A DNA stretch of 64,000 nt from Brevundimonas sp. MYb52 (lineage in GTDB: Bacteria > Pseudomonadota > Alphaproteobacteria > Caulobacterales > Caulobacteraceae). This document shows positions 24,311-36,940 of the stretch, one piece after another. The position numbers were made by a program, and so were the translations under genes. Under the pieces are notes generated by a model. That model made no database searches and was not told the DNA's origin. It saw only the letters and a list, made by a program, of their open reading frames with translations. Position 1 is the first letter of the stretch. Each line of letters opens with the position of its first letter. The stretch spans positions 32,007-96,006 of the forward strand of contig NZ_PCPB01000014.1 in NCBI RefSeq assembly GCF_002979535.1, given 5' to 3'.

Positions 24311-24768
24311 AGGTCCGCCGCGCGGACCACGTGCTTGAAATGATGCCGCCACAGCCGGGCGCCCAACTCGCCCGAGCGATCCAGCGACGAGCCCACGGTC
24401 AGGTCTTCAATCAGGGTCGGCGTCAGGCCGGCGTCGAACAGGGCGAAGCCGGCGGCCAGGACGCAGGTGTCAGTCTGGATGCCGCAGACCAGAACCCGCT
24501 CCGGGTTCAGCGCCTTCAGATGGGCGATCGTTTCGGACGTCGGCGCGTAGCCGTGTTTCACGTGGATCGCGTCGGCAGGGATCAGGCTGTCGTCGTCGGG
24601 GCCGGGGGTCCAGCCGAGCTGGCGCGCGAAGGGGGTGACGGCCTCGTCGTGACGCTCGACCGTGGCGACCGAGGGCATGGTCCCGATCAGGCGATTGATG
24701 CTTTCGATCAGCCAGGTCGGCGGGTTGAAGCTGGGCTGGACGTCGATGATCAGCAGGGCCTGACGCAT
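24307..24768 (-). CDS. Isochorismatase-like cysteine hydrolase
   Basis: The 153-residue protein is a short member of the isochorismatase-like hydrolases. The catalytic triad is visible: Asp in LLIIDVQPSF (about residue 9), Lys in IHVKHGYAPTS and Cys in GIQTDTCVLAAGFALFDAG. Family members hydrolyse amides, imidates or isochorismate; the substrate is unknown, and nicotinamidase-type assignment is not supported. The start at 24768 is the only ATG that keeps the conserved N-terminal strand. It lies 8 bases after the DUF3606 gene, so the two are probably co-transcribed. Confidence 0.8.
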   Translation of the reverse strand: MRQALLIIDVQPSFNPPTWLIESINRLIGTMPSVATVERHDEAVTPFARQLGWTPGPDDDSLIPADAIHVKHGYAPTSETIAHLKALNPERVLVCGIQTDTCVLAAGFALFDAGLTPTLIEDLTVGSSLDRSGELGARLWRHHFKHVVRAADL

Positions 24769-24776
24769 GGCCGTGG

Positions 24777-24959
24777 TTAGCGCTTCTTGCCCAGTTCGGC
24801 GGCGATGTCCTTGGTCATGCGGCCGACCTTGCGGTGGGCGGCGGTGATCTGGTCCTTGGTTACGCCCCAGCGCTTCATCCAGTATTCGACGGCCTGACGC
24901 TCGGACAGGTCCAGCCGGTCCTTGTCGATGAAGCCGCGCTTGTCCTTGAGGCCCGCCAT
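24777..24959 (-). CDS. DUF3606 small protein
   Basis: The 60-residue protein carries DKDRLDLSERQAVEYWMKRW and GVTKDQITAAHRKVG, the compact helical pattern of DUF3606 (function unknown). The ATG at 24959 is preceded by AAGGA seven bases upstream on the minus strand, which favours it over a TTG seven codons earlier. It is basic and small, located between Ku and LigD, and so could belong to a stress or DNA-damage gene group; that link is inference from position only. Confidence 0.75.
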   Translation of the reverse strand: MAGLKDKRGFIDKDRLDLSERQAVEYWMKRWGVTKDQITAAHRKVGRMTKDIAAELGKKR

Positions 24960-25010
24960 GGGGGTGTCCTTGATCTGCAAAGACCAAGCCTAGCACCAAA
25001 GCGACGAAAG

Positions 25011-25038
25011 GGCCCCTTCCTCGGACGAAGAAGGGGCC
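25011..25038 (-). terminator. Hairpin terminator after the MFS gene
   Basis: GGCCCCTTC (25011-25019) pairs with GAAGGGGCC (25030-25038) over a 10-base loop; CTTT follows on the minus strand. It separates the MFS gene from the DUF3606 gene. Confidence 0.6.
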
Positions 25039-25048
25039 GTCGTGTCGT

Positions 25049-26236
25049 CTAGCAGCGGGCGGGTGCGGTATCGGCGACCATGCGGGCCTCGCGCCGGACC
25101 AGCAGCAGGACCAGGATCAGGCCCGAGCCCGCCATCGCCGCCCCGGCCAGGGCCACCGCCGGATAACCGAGGTTCAGCCCGATGACGGCCCCGCCCAGGG
25201 CCGCGCCGATGGCGTTGCCCAGGTTGAAGGCTCCGATGTTCATGGCCGAGGCCAGGTTGGGCGCGTCGGCGGCGGCGGTCATGACCCGCATCTGCAGCGG
25301 CGGCACCAGGGCGAAGCTGGCCACGCCCCACAGGAAGATGATCACGGCGGCGGGCGCCTGCCACGGCATGACGACGGCGAACAGGACCAGCAGGGCGGCG
25401 AGCGCGCCGAGGGTGATGATCAGGGTGCGATCCACCGACTTGTCGGCGAAACGCCCGCCCAGCCAGTTGCCGACCGTCAGGCCGACGCCATAGACGACGA
25501 GCATGGCGGTGACGAAGGCGCTGGAGGCCAGGGTCTGTTCCTTCAGGATCGGCGCGATATAGGTAAAGACGGTGAACATGGCGCTGGAGCCGATGACGGT
25601 CAGGGCCAGGGCCGCCAGCACCGGGCCGCGCTTCAGCACCGCCAGTTCGGCCTTCATGGCGCCTTCGTCGCTGGCCGCCTCGACCTGACCGTGCGGCAGG
25701 GTCAGGCGCAGGGCAAGCATGGCCAGGGCGCCCAGGCCTGCTATGCCCCAGAATGAGGTGCGCCAGCCCAGGGTCTCGCCGGCCCAGGCGGCCAGGGGGA
25801 CCCCGGTGATATTGGCGATGGTCAGGCCCATGAACATGGCCGCCACCGCGCCCGCGCGCCGGTTCGGCGCCACCACGCTGGCGGCGACGATGGAGCCCAC
25901 GCCGAAGAAGGCGCCGTGGTTGAACGAGGTCACGACCCGCGCCGCCATCAGGCTCCAGTATTCCGGCGCAATGGCCGACAGCAGGTTGCCCAGGGTGAAG
26001 ATCCCCATCAGGCCGATCAGCAGGGTGCGGCGCGGCACGCGGCCGGTGGTCAGGGTCATCAGCGGGGCCCCGATCAGGACGCCGAAGGCATAGGCGCTGA
26101 CCAGCAGGCCGGCCGCCGGGATGGAGACGCCCAGATCGCCGGCGATCACAGGCAGCATGCCCATGGGCGCGAACTCGGTCACGCCGATGCCGAAGGCGCC
26201 AACCGCGAGGGCCAGAAGGGGAGGATTGAGTTTCAT
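25049..26236 (-). CDS. MFS transporter, DHA1-like
   Basis: The 395-residue protein has twelve hydrophobic segments in two halves. It shows the DHA1 pattern: FGIGVTEFAPMGMLPVIAGD in TM1, GRVPRRTLLIGLMG in the loop between TM2 and TM3 (motif A region), and SFNHGAFFGVGSIVAASVVA in TM4. This fits sugar-efflux/AraJ-type or drug exporters; the substrate cannot be told. It starts 16 bases after the aldo/keto reductase stop on the same strand, so the two are likely an operon. A divergent LysR-type gene beyond the reductase is a candidate regulator. Confidence 0.9.
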   Translation of the reverse strand: MKLNPPLLALAVGAFGIGVTEFAPMGMLPVIAGDLGVSIPAAGLLVSAYAFGVLIGAPLMTLTTGRVPRRTLLIGLMGIFTLGNLLSAIAPEYWSLMAARVVTSFNHGAFFGVGSIVAASVVAPNRRAGAVAAMFMGLTIANITGVPLAAWAGETLGWRTSFWGIAGLGALAMLALRLTLPHGQVEAASDEGAMKAELAVLKRGPVLAALALTVIGSSAMFTVFTYIAPILKEQTLASSAFVTAMLVVYGVGLTVGNWLGGRFADKSVDRTLIITLGALAALLVLFAVVMPWQAPAAVIIFLWGVASFALVPPLQMRVMTAAADAPNLASAMNIGAFNLGNAIGAALGGAVIGLNLGYPAVALAGAAMAGSGLILVLLLVRREARMVADTAPARC

Positions 26237-26252
26237 GGGAGGAAACCTTGGC

Positions 26253-27287
26253 TCAGACCAGGGCCGGGTTCAGGCGGGCGAACCCTTCCTGCTGGCGATA
26301 GGGGGTGTGGGGGTAGGGCGGCAGGATGTCGCTGGCGACGTCGAGCGCGGCGATCTGTTCCGGCGTCAGAGACCAGCCCACGGCGCCGAGGTTCTGGCGC
26401 AGCTGTTCCTCGTTGCGGGCGCCGATGATGACCGAGGAGACGGTCGGGCGTTGCAACAGCCAGTTGATCGCCACCTGGGGCACGGTCTTGCCGGTCTCGG
26501 CGGCGACGAGGTCCAGGGCGTCGACGACGCGATACAGGTGTTCGTCCTCGACTGGCGGGGCGAAGGCGGCGGTCTGGTGCAGGCGGCTGCCCTCGGGGAT
26601 GGGGGTGTCGCGCCGGATCTTTCCGGTCAGGCGGCCCCAGCCCAGGGGGCTCCACACCAGGGCGCCGACGCCCTGATCCGCGCCCAGGGGCATCAGGTCG
26701 GCCTCATAGGCGCGGCCGACCAGGGAGTAGTAGACCTGATGGGCGACGAAGCGGGGGCGGGCGTCGCGGTCGGCAAGGCCTTGCGCCTTCATCAGGGCCC
26801 AGCCGGGATAGTTGGAGACGCCGGTGTGGCGCACCTTGCCCGAGCTTACGAGCAGGTCCAGCGTGGCCAGCAATTCCTCGGCCGGGGTCGAGGCGTCGTA
26901 GGCGTGCAGTTGCAGCAGGTCGATATGATCCGTGCCCAGGCGGCGCAGGGCCGCCTCCACAGAACGGATCAGACGGTCGCGCGACACGCCCCAGTCGTTC
27001 GGACCGTCGCCGGTCGGCAGGCCGGTTTTGGTCGAGATCAGCACCTGGTCGCGGCGGCCCTTGATGGCCTGGCCCAAGACTTCTTCGGAGGCGCCGTCGG
27101 AATAGACGTCTGCGGTGTCGAACAGGTTGACCCCGGCCTCCAGGCAGATGTCGATCAGGCGGCGGGCCTCGGCCACGTCGCTGTTGCCCCAGGCGCCGAA
27201 CAGGGGGCCGGAACCGCCGAAGGTGCCCGTGCCGAAGCTGAGGACCGGCACGCGCAGGCCTGACGATCCGAGTTGACGATAGTCCAT
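26253..27287 (-). CDS. Aldo/keto reductase
   Basis: The 344-residue NADPH-dependent oxidoreductase has an intact catalytic tetrad: Asp and Tyr in NLFDTADVYSDGASEEVLG (about 54-72), Lys in ISTKTGLPTG and His in DLLQLHAYD. The cofactor segment SSVIIGARNEEQL lies near the C-terminus. Length fits the YajO/Tas-like group acting on aldehydes or ketones; the physiological substrate is unknown. It is divergent from a LysR regulator across 88 bases and followed by an MFS exporter, a common arrangement for an inducible detoxification unit (inference). Confidence 0.9.
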   Translation of the reverse strand: MDYRQLGSSGLRVPVLSFGTGTFGGSGPLFGAWGNSDVAEARRLIDICLEAGVNLFDTADVYSDGASEEVLGQAIKGRRDQVLISTKTGLPTGDGPNDWGVSRDRLIRSVEAALRRLGTDHIDLLQLHAYDASTPAEELLATLDLLVSSGKVRHTGVSNYPGWALMKAQGLADRDARPRFVAHQVYYSLVGRAYEADLMPLGADQGVGALVWSPLGWGRLTGKIRRDTPIPEGSRLHQTAAFAPPVEDEHLYRVVDALDLVAAETGKTVPQVAINWLLQRPTVSSVIIGARNEEQLRQNLGAVGWSLTPEQIAALDVASDILPPYPHTPYRQQEGFARLNPALV

Positions 27288-27375
27288 GACGGTCCCTTCC
27301 GTTCCGTTTGAAGAGGCACAGATGGACGGCGGGGGCCAAGCGCGTTAGAGGCGGTCCAGGCCAAGGATTTTTGAA

Positions 27376-28287
27376 ATGAACGCAAAGATGCAGCCGGGCG
27401 GCGCCGATCGGGCGCGCGAGATGGCGGTCTTCTCGGCGGTGGCGGCCAGCGGTAGCTTTTCCGCCGCCGGACGCGAGCTGGGGCTGACACCCTCGGCGGT
27501 CAGCCGGACCCTGGACCGGATCGAGGCGCGGCTGGGGGTGCGGCAGATGCTGCGCACGACCCGAACCCTGACCCTGACGCCGGAGGGGCAGGCCTATCTG
27601 GGCGCGGCGCGGCGTATCCTGACCGACCTGGACGACGCGGAGCAGGCCATCGCCGACCAGGGGGCGCCGCGCGGGCGTCTGCGGGTCAGCGCCTCTCTGT
27701 CGCACGGACGGCTGTGCGTCGTGCCTCTGCTCGGCGACTTCGTCGCGCGCTATCCGCACATTCTGGTCGACATCAATCTGAGCGACGTGGTGGTCGATGT
27801 GGCGGCCGGGCAAGCGGATGTGGCCATCCGTTTCGGCCCCCTGTCGGACAGCGGCCTGACGGCGCGCAAGTTGGGCGAGACGGGGCGCGTCATCGTGGCC
27901 TCGCCCGCCTACTTGGTCGCGCGCGGGACGCCGAGGACGCCCGAGGACCTGCACGATCACAACTGCCTGAATTTCAACTTCCGCCGCGTCGAGCCGGTCT
28001 GGCCGTTTGTGCGCGACGGTCGGGAATACAGTCTGTCGGTCAGAGGCAATATCGAGGCCAACAACGGCGAAACCCTGGGCCAGTTGGCGGCGGCTGGGGT
28101 GGGGCTGACGCGGGTCGGCGCCTTCAGCGTGGCCGACGACGTGGCGGCGGGTCGGCTGGTCCCCCTGCTGGAGGACTTCAATCCGGGTGATGTGGAGAAT
28201 ATCCACGCCGTCTTCGTCGGTGGGGCCAACACCCCGGCGCGGGTGCGGGTCTTCGTCGACTTTCTGGCCGAGCGGCTGAAGGCCTAG
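27376..28287 (+). CDS. LysR family transcriptional regulator
   Basis: The 303-residue protein has the N-terminal winged helix-turn-helix (MAVFSAVAASGSFSAAGREL then TPSAVSRTLDRIEARLG, about residues 16-55) and a C-terminal substrate-binding domain (PRGRLRVSASLSHGRLCVVP and onward). A ribosome site AAGGA lies eight bases before the ATG. The gene is divergent from the aldo/keto reductase-MFS pair, which it probably controls from the 88-base spacer, as is usual for LysR regulators; I could not pick out a convincing T-N11-A palindrome. Its stop shares CTAG with that of ligD. Confidence 0.9.
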   Translation: MNAKMQPGGADRAREMAVFSAVAASGSFSAAGRELGLTPSAVSRTLDRIEARLGVRQMLRTTRTLTLTPEGQAYLGAARRILTDLDDAEQAIADQGAPRGRLRVSASLSHGRLCVVPLLGDFVARYPHILVDINLSDVVVDVAAGQADVAIRFGPLSDSGLTARKLGETGRVIVASPAYLVARGTPRTPEDLHDHNCLNFNFRRVEPVWPFVRDGREYSLSVRGNIEANNGETLGQLAAAGVGLTRVGAFSVADDVAAGRLVPLLEDFNPGDVENIHAVFVGGANTPARVRVFVDFLAERLKA

Positions 28288-30815
28288 CCGAGCTTGCGGA
28301 TGGCGGGCTTCAGCGACGCCGCCGAGGAACGGAACGCCGCCCACGGATCGGGCGTCTGCAACAGGTAGGCGGCGGCCCACAGGTTGAAGGCTTTCGAGTC
28401 CAGCCCCGGCTTCACCTGATCCCAGGACAGAGGGAAGGCGATGCCTGCGCCGGGCCGCGCGCGCGGCGACCAGAGGGCGACGGCGGTGGCCGCGCGGCCG
28501 TTGCGCAGATAGTCGAGGAAGATCTTTCCGCCGCGCGCCTTCTTGGCCATCGTCGTGGTGAAGCGGTCGGGATGGTCGGCCTTCAGGGCGTCGCAGACGG
28601 ATTTGGCGAAGACCTTGGCGGCGTCCCAGTCGATGCGGCTGCGGGCGTCGGTCTTGATCGGCGCTACGACGTGCAGGCCCTTGCCGCCGGTGGTCTTGAC
28701 GAAGGGCGTCAGGCCGAGCGCCTCCAGGCGGGGTTTCAGCAGCAGGGCGGCGGCGATGACGTCGTCGAAGTCGAGGCCCTCGTCGGGGTCGAGGTCGAAG
28801 GTGATCTGATCGGGCGTCTCGGGGTCGCCGGGCTTGCAGCCCCAGGGATGAAGTTCGAGGCCGCCGGATTGGCCCACCGCGATCAGGCCGCTGAGGTCGG
28901 TGACGGCGAGGTAGGGCTGGCCCTCGCCGACGTCGATGGGGCGCAGACCTTGATGGCGGCCCGCCATGGCGTGGCGCTGAAAGAAGCGTTGGCCGTCGAT
29001 GCCGTCGGGCGCGCGGATGATGGAGACGGGGCGGTCGAGGATGTGCGGCAGGAGGCGTTCGGCGGCGGCTTCGTAATAGGCGATCAGATCGGCCTTGGTG
29101 ACGGCGGGGTGGTCGCCGTGCGCGGGCCACAGGATCTTGTCGGGATGGGTGATGGCGACGCCTGCGACGATCAGCTTGCCGGGTTTGGCGGCGGGCGGTT
29201 GCGGCGGGGCCGTGACGTCGGCGGGGGCCTTGTCTTCGCGCAGGCCCTTGAAGGCGGCCTGACGCAGGATGCCCTCCTTGGAGTAGCCCGCGTGCTCGAT
29301 CTCGGCGACGAGGACGGGGGCGACCCAGTGCAACTGCTCGTCCAGATCGGCGCTGGCCTCGGGGGCATTGGCGCCGACGAAGGGCGAGCGGTCGGCGGCG
29401 GCGGCTTGCAGCGCGGACACGAGCGTCTTGGTCAGGGCCGCCGAATAGCCGGTGCCGACGCGGCCGAGGTAGCGCAGGCCGCCCTTGGTCTTGACCCCGA
29501 CCAGCAGGGAGCGAAAGCGGGTTCCGCCCTCGGACGACCAGCCGCCGATCACCACCTCGTCGCGACCCCGACACTTGGACTTGACCCAGGTCGCCGAGCG
29601 CCCGGCGCGATAGGGGGCGTCCAGCGTCTTGGAGATGACGCCTTCGAGGTTCATGCGGCAGGCGCTTTCCAGAATGGTCTGTCCGCTGGCGCCGAAATGC
29701 TCGACGTAGCGCAGGCGCGTGGCGGCGACCTTGGGCGTTCGGTCGATCAGGGCCTGAAGCCGGGCCTTGCGATGCGACAGCGGCAGCTTGCGCAGATCCT
29801 CCGGGCCGTCGAACAGCAGGTCGAAGGCGAAATAGACCAGCTGCTCGGTCGCCCCCTCCGAGATCGCCGTCTGCAGGGCCGAGAAGTCCGGCATGTCGTG
29901 GGCGTCAAGGGCGCAGACCTCGCCGTCGAACACGCCGTCGGGCCAGTGGGCGGCGTCGGCGGCCAGTTCGGGAAAGCGCTCGGTCCAATCCAGACCCTTG
30001 CGGGTCCGTAAGGTCGCGCGGCTGCGGCCGACGGCGACTTGGATGCGATAGCCGTCGAACTTGATCTCATGCGCCCAGCCCGGCGCCGAGGGCGGGCGGT
30101 CGGCGACCTTGCATAGCTGGATGGGGACGAAGGCGTGGGGGCGGGCGACGGGCCGCGCCGCCTTGGTCGGTTTCGGCTTGGGCGGGGCCTTGCGGCCGGT
30201 GGCTTTGGACGCGGTCCATTGGGTCTCGCCCTTCGCAATTTCCGCCAGGCTGCGACCGGTGGTGATCGAGGCGTCGATCTCGGCCAGGGCGTCGCCTTCG
30301 CCGTCGACGGCGTATTCGTCCTTCTCCTTGAGCAGCAGCCAGTCGGCGCGCTTGGAGGGTTTGCCGCGATCGGACTTGAGACGGATCAGGGCCCAGCCGC
30401 CCTTCAGCCGTTCGCCGTCCAGCGTCAGCTTGACCACGCCCTTCTTGAAGGCTGCATCGAGGTCCTTGTCCTGCGGGCTCCATTCGCCGACGTCCCACAG
30501 TTGCACCGTGCCCGCGCCATAGTTGCCGGCGGGGATGGTCCCCTCGAAGCCGCCGTAGTCGAGGGGGTGGTCCTCGACCTCGACCGCCAGGCGCTTGACC
30601 TGGGGATCGCGCGACGGGGCCTTGGTCACGGCCCAGGACTTCAGCACCCCGTCGTGCTCGATGCGGAAGTCGTAGTGCAGGCGCGACGCCGCGTGGCGCT
30701 GGATCAGATAGCGCAGGCCGGTCTGGCGGGCCTTGGCCTTGCGGCCTTTCGGCTCCGGCGTGACGCCGAAGTTCCGCTTGGCCTGATAGGTGTCCAGTTC
30801 GCCGCGCGCCGCCAT
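28284..30815 (-). CDS. ligD: Multifunctional NHEJ DNA ligase LigD
   Basis: The 843-residue enzyme seals double-strand breaks with Ku. Domain order is phosphoesterase, ligase, polymerase. The 3'-phosphoesterase (about 35-150) has RHAASRLHYDFRIEHDGVLK and VEDHPLDYGGFEG. The ATP-dependent ligase (about 225-525) has the nucleotidyl lysine in EIKFDGYRIQ (K about 252). The primase-like polymerase (about 560-840) has ITHPDKILWPAHGD, the metal motif TFDLDPDEGLDFDDV and VKTTGGKGLHV. The start at 30815 (MAARGELDTYQAKRNF) matches the usual N-terminus; a start 22 codons upstream is possible. Convergent with the LysR gene and overlapping it by 4 bases. Confidence 0.95.
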   Translation of the reverse strand: MAARGELDTYQAKRNFGVTPEPKGRKAKARQTGLRYLIQRHAASRLHYDFRIEHDGVLKSWAVTKAPSRDPQVKRLAVEVEDHPLDYGGFEGTIPAGNYGAGTVQLWDVGEWSPQDKDLDAAFKKGVVKLTLDGERLKGGWALIRLKSDRGKPSKRADWLLLKEKDEYAVDGEGDALAEIDASITTGRSLAEIAKGETQWTASKATGRKAPPKPKPTKAARPVARPHAFVPIQLCKVADRPPSAPGWAHEIKFDGYRIQVAVGRSRATLRTRKGLDWTERFPELAADAAHWPDGVFDGEVCALDAHDMPDFSALQTAISEGATEQLVYFAFDLLFDGPEDLRKLPLSHRKARLQALIDRTPKVAATRLRYVEHFGASGQTILESACRMNLEGVISKTLDAPYRAGRSATWVKSKCRGRDEVVIGGWSSEGGTRFRSLLVGVKTKGGLRYLGRVGTGYSAALTKTLVSALQAAAADRSPFVGANAPEASADLDEQLHWVAPVLVAEIEHAGYSKEGILRQAAFKGLREDKAPADVTAPPQPPAAKPGKLIVAGVAITHPDKILWPAHGDHPAVTKADLIAYYEAAAERLLPHILDRPVSIIRAPDGIDGQRFFQRHAMAGRHQGLRPIDVGEGQPYLAVTDLSGLIAVGQSGGLELHPWGCKPGDPETPDQITFDLDPDEGLDFDDVIAAALLLKPRLEALGLTPFVKTTGGKGLHVVAPIKTDARSRIDWDAAKVFAKSVCDALKADHPDRFTTTMAKKARGGKIFLDYLRNGRAATAVALWSPRARPGAGIAFPLSWDQVKPGLDSKAFNLWAAAYLLQTPDPWAAFRSSAASLKPAIRKLG

Positions 30816-30886
30816 CCGGTGGAAACGCAGAGGGGCGGCGAAGGCTTCATGCGCTCGCCGCCCCGGTGGAAGCTCCCCCATAGACC

Positions 30887-30999
30887 GTCACCCTCGGGCT
30901 TGTCCCGAGGGCCCATGGCGGCTTCGAGCGCACCTGTCGTCATGCCGACTGGAGGCGCGTGGCGGAAGGATAGGCCCTCGGGACAAGCCCGAGGGTGAC
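30887..30999. repeat. Perfect 27-base inverted repeat pair (REP/REPIN-like)
   Basis: The arms at 30887-30913 and 30973-30999 are exact reverse complements. Each arm is itself nearly palindromic (CCCTCGGG-cttgt-CCCGAGGG), separated by 59 bases. The pair can form one large hairpin or two small ones. It lies between ligD and amt, both on the minus strand, where it could also act as a terminator for amt. Paired palindromes like this resemble REPINs; no transposase is adjacent. Confidence 0.8.
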
Positions 31000-31046
31000 G
31001 AGTATTTGAAATCAAGGCGCTATCTTCGCCGGTCCATGAGGTCGCC

Positions 31047-32375
31047 CTAGTGCATGGCCTCGCCGTGCTGGCTGTAGTCGAGGCCCTCGATCTCGGCTTC
31101 CTTCTCGACGCGCAGGCCGACGGTGTATTTGCAGATCATCAGCACGACGAAGGTGCCGACGGCGCTCCAGGCCATGGCGCCGCCCAGGCCGATGGCCTGT
31201 TTCCACAGGGTCGCGCCTTCGGCCAGGGGGTTGATGGCGGCGTTGGCGAAGACCCCGGTCAGCAGGGCCCCGGCGATCCCGGCGACGCCGTGCACCCCGA
31301 AGGCGTCCAGGCTGTCGTCGTACTTGAGTTTGTGCTTCAGCCAGACCGCGCCGCCATAGGCGATCGGGCCGGAGATCAGGCCGATCAGGAAGGCGCCTTT
31401 CGGATCAACGAAACCGGCGCCGGGTGTGATGGCGACTAACCCTGCGACCACGCCGGTCAGCAGGCCCAGCAGGGTCGGCTTCTTCTTCAGCGTCCACTCG
31501 ACCGCGATCCAGCCGACGGCGGCGGCGGCGGGGGCCAGCAGGGTGTTGAAGACGGCGACGGCGGCGATCTCATTGGCGCCCGCGGCCGATCCGCCGTTGA
31601 AGCCCATCCAGCCGACGAACAGCAGGCCTGTGCCGATGGCGGTGAAGGCCAGGTTGTGCGGGGCCATGTTGTCGCGGCCCCAGCCGTGGCGCGGGCCGAG
31701 CACGATGGCGCAGACCAGACCGGCCACGCCCGCATTGACGTGGACTACGGCGCCGCCGGCGAAGTCGAGCACGCCCAGCTCGCCCATCCAGCCGCCGCCC
31801 CAGACCTGATGGCAGATCGGCGCATAGACGATCAGGTGCCACAGGGTGAAGAAGAGGACGCTGGCCGAAAACTTGATGCGCTCGGCGAAGGCGCCCGCGA
31901 TCAGGGCCGGGGTGATGATGGCGAAGGTCAGCTGATAGCTGATCCACAGGAACTCGGGCAGGCCGGGGGTCAGGGCGTGGGCGGTCTTTACGCCGACGCC
32001 GTTCAGGAACAGGGCCTGAAGACTGCCGATAAAGCCGTTGGCCGGGCCGTCGCTGACGCCAAACGACAGAGTGTAGCCGGCGACGAACCACAGGACGGTG
32101 ACGATGGCCATGGCCGCGGTGGAGTGGGCGATGGTGGCGATCAGGTTCTTCTTGCGCACCATGCCGCCGTAGAACAGCGCCAGACCCGGCAGGGTCATCA
32201 TCAGCACCAGAGCCGTCGAGGTCAGGGTCCAGGCCGTGCCGGCGCCGTCCAGCACCAGCGGCACCTGATGCGCCAGCAGATTTGGCGGGGCGGCGGCGAA
32301 GGCGGGCGCGGCCAGCGCCATGGCGAAAAGGCCGCAACAGAATGCTGCGGCCTTGGAAATCGTCGATTGGTTCAT
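31047..32375 (-). CDS. amt: Ammonium transporter
   Basis: The 442-residue protein moves ammonium across the inner membrane. A signal-like N-terminus (AFCCGLFAMALAAPAFAAA) is followed by eleven predicted membrane helices with the Amt hallmarks: ALFYGGMVRKKN, YAPICHQVWGGGWMGELGVLDFAGGAVVHVN with its first pore histidine motif, and DDSLDAFGVHGVAGIAGALL with the second. The start at 32375 gives the usual length; the longer open frame upstream runs through gltB out of frame. It follows gltB by 38 bases, linking ammonium uptake with glutamate synthase. No glnK (PII) gene is next to it, which is unusual for amt genes. Confidence 0.95.
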   Translation of the reverse strand: MNQSTISKAAAFCCGLFAMALAAPAFAAAPPNLLAHQVPLVLDGAGTAWTLTSTALVLMMTLPGLALFYGGMVRKKNLIATIAHSTAAMAIVTVLWFVAGYTLSFGVSDGPANGFIGSLQALFLNGVGVKTAHALTPGLPEFLWISYQLTFAIITPALIAGAFAERIKFSASVLFFTLWHLIVYAPICHQVWGGGWMGELGVLDFAGGAVVHVNAGVAGLVCAIVLGPRHGWGRDNMAPHNLAFTAIGTGLLFVGWMGFNGGSAAGANEIAAVAVFNTLLAPAAAAVGWIAVEWTLKKKPTLLGLLTGVVAGLVAITPGAGFVDPKGAFLIGLISGPIAYGGAVWLKHKLKYDDSLDAFGVHGVAGIAGALLTGVFANAAINPLAEGATLWKQAIGLGGAMAWSAVGTFVVLMICKYTVGLRVEKEAEIEGLDYSQHGEAMH

Positions 32376-32413
32376 GAAGGTCTCGGGGAGAAGACGCTGG
32401 CGAAAAGGGAAGG

Positions 32414-36936
<4,523 letters not shown>

Positions 36937-36940
<4 letters not shown>

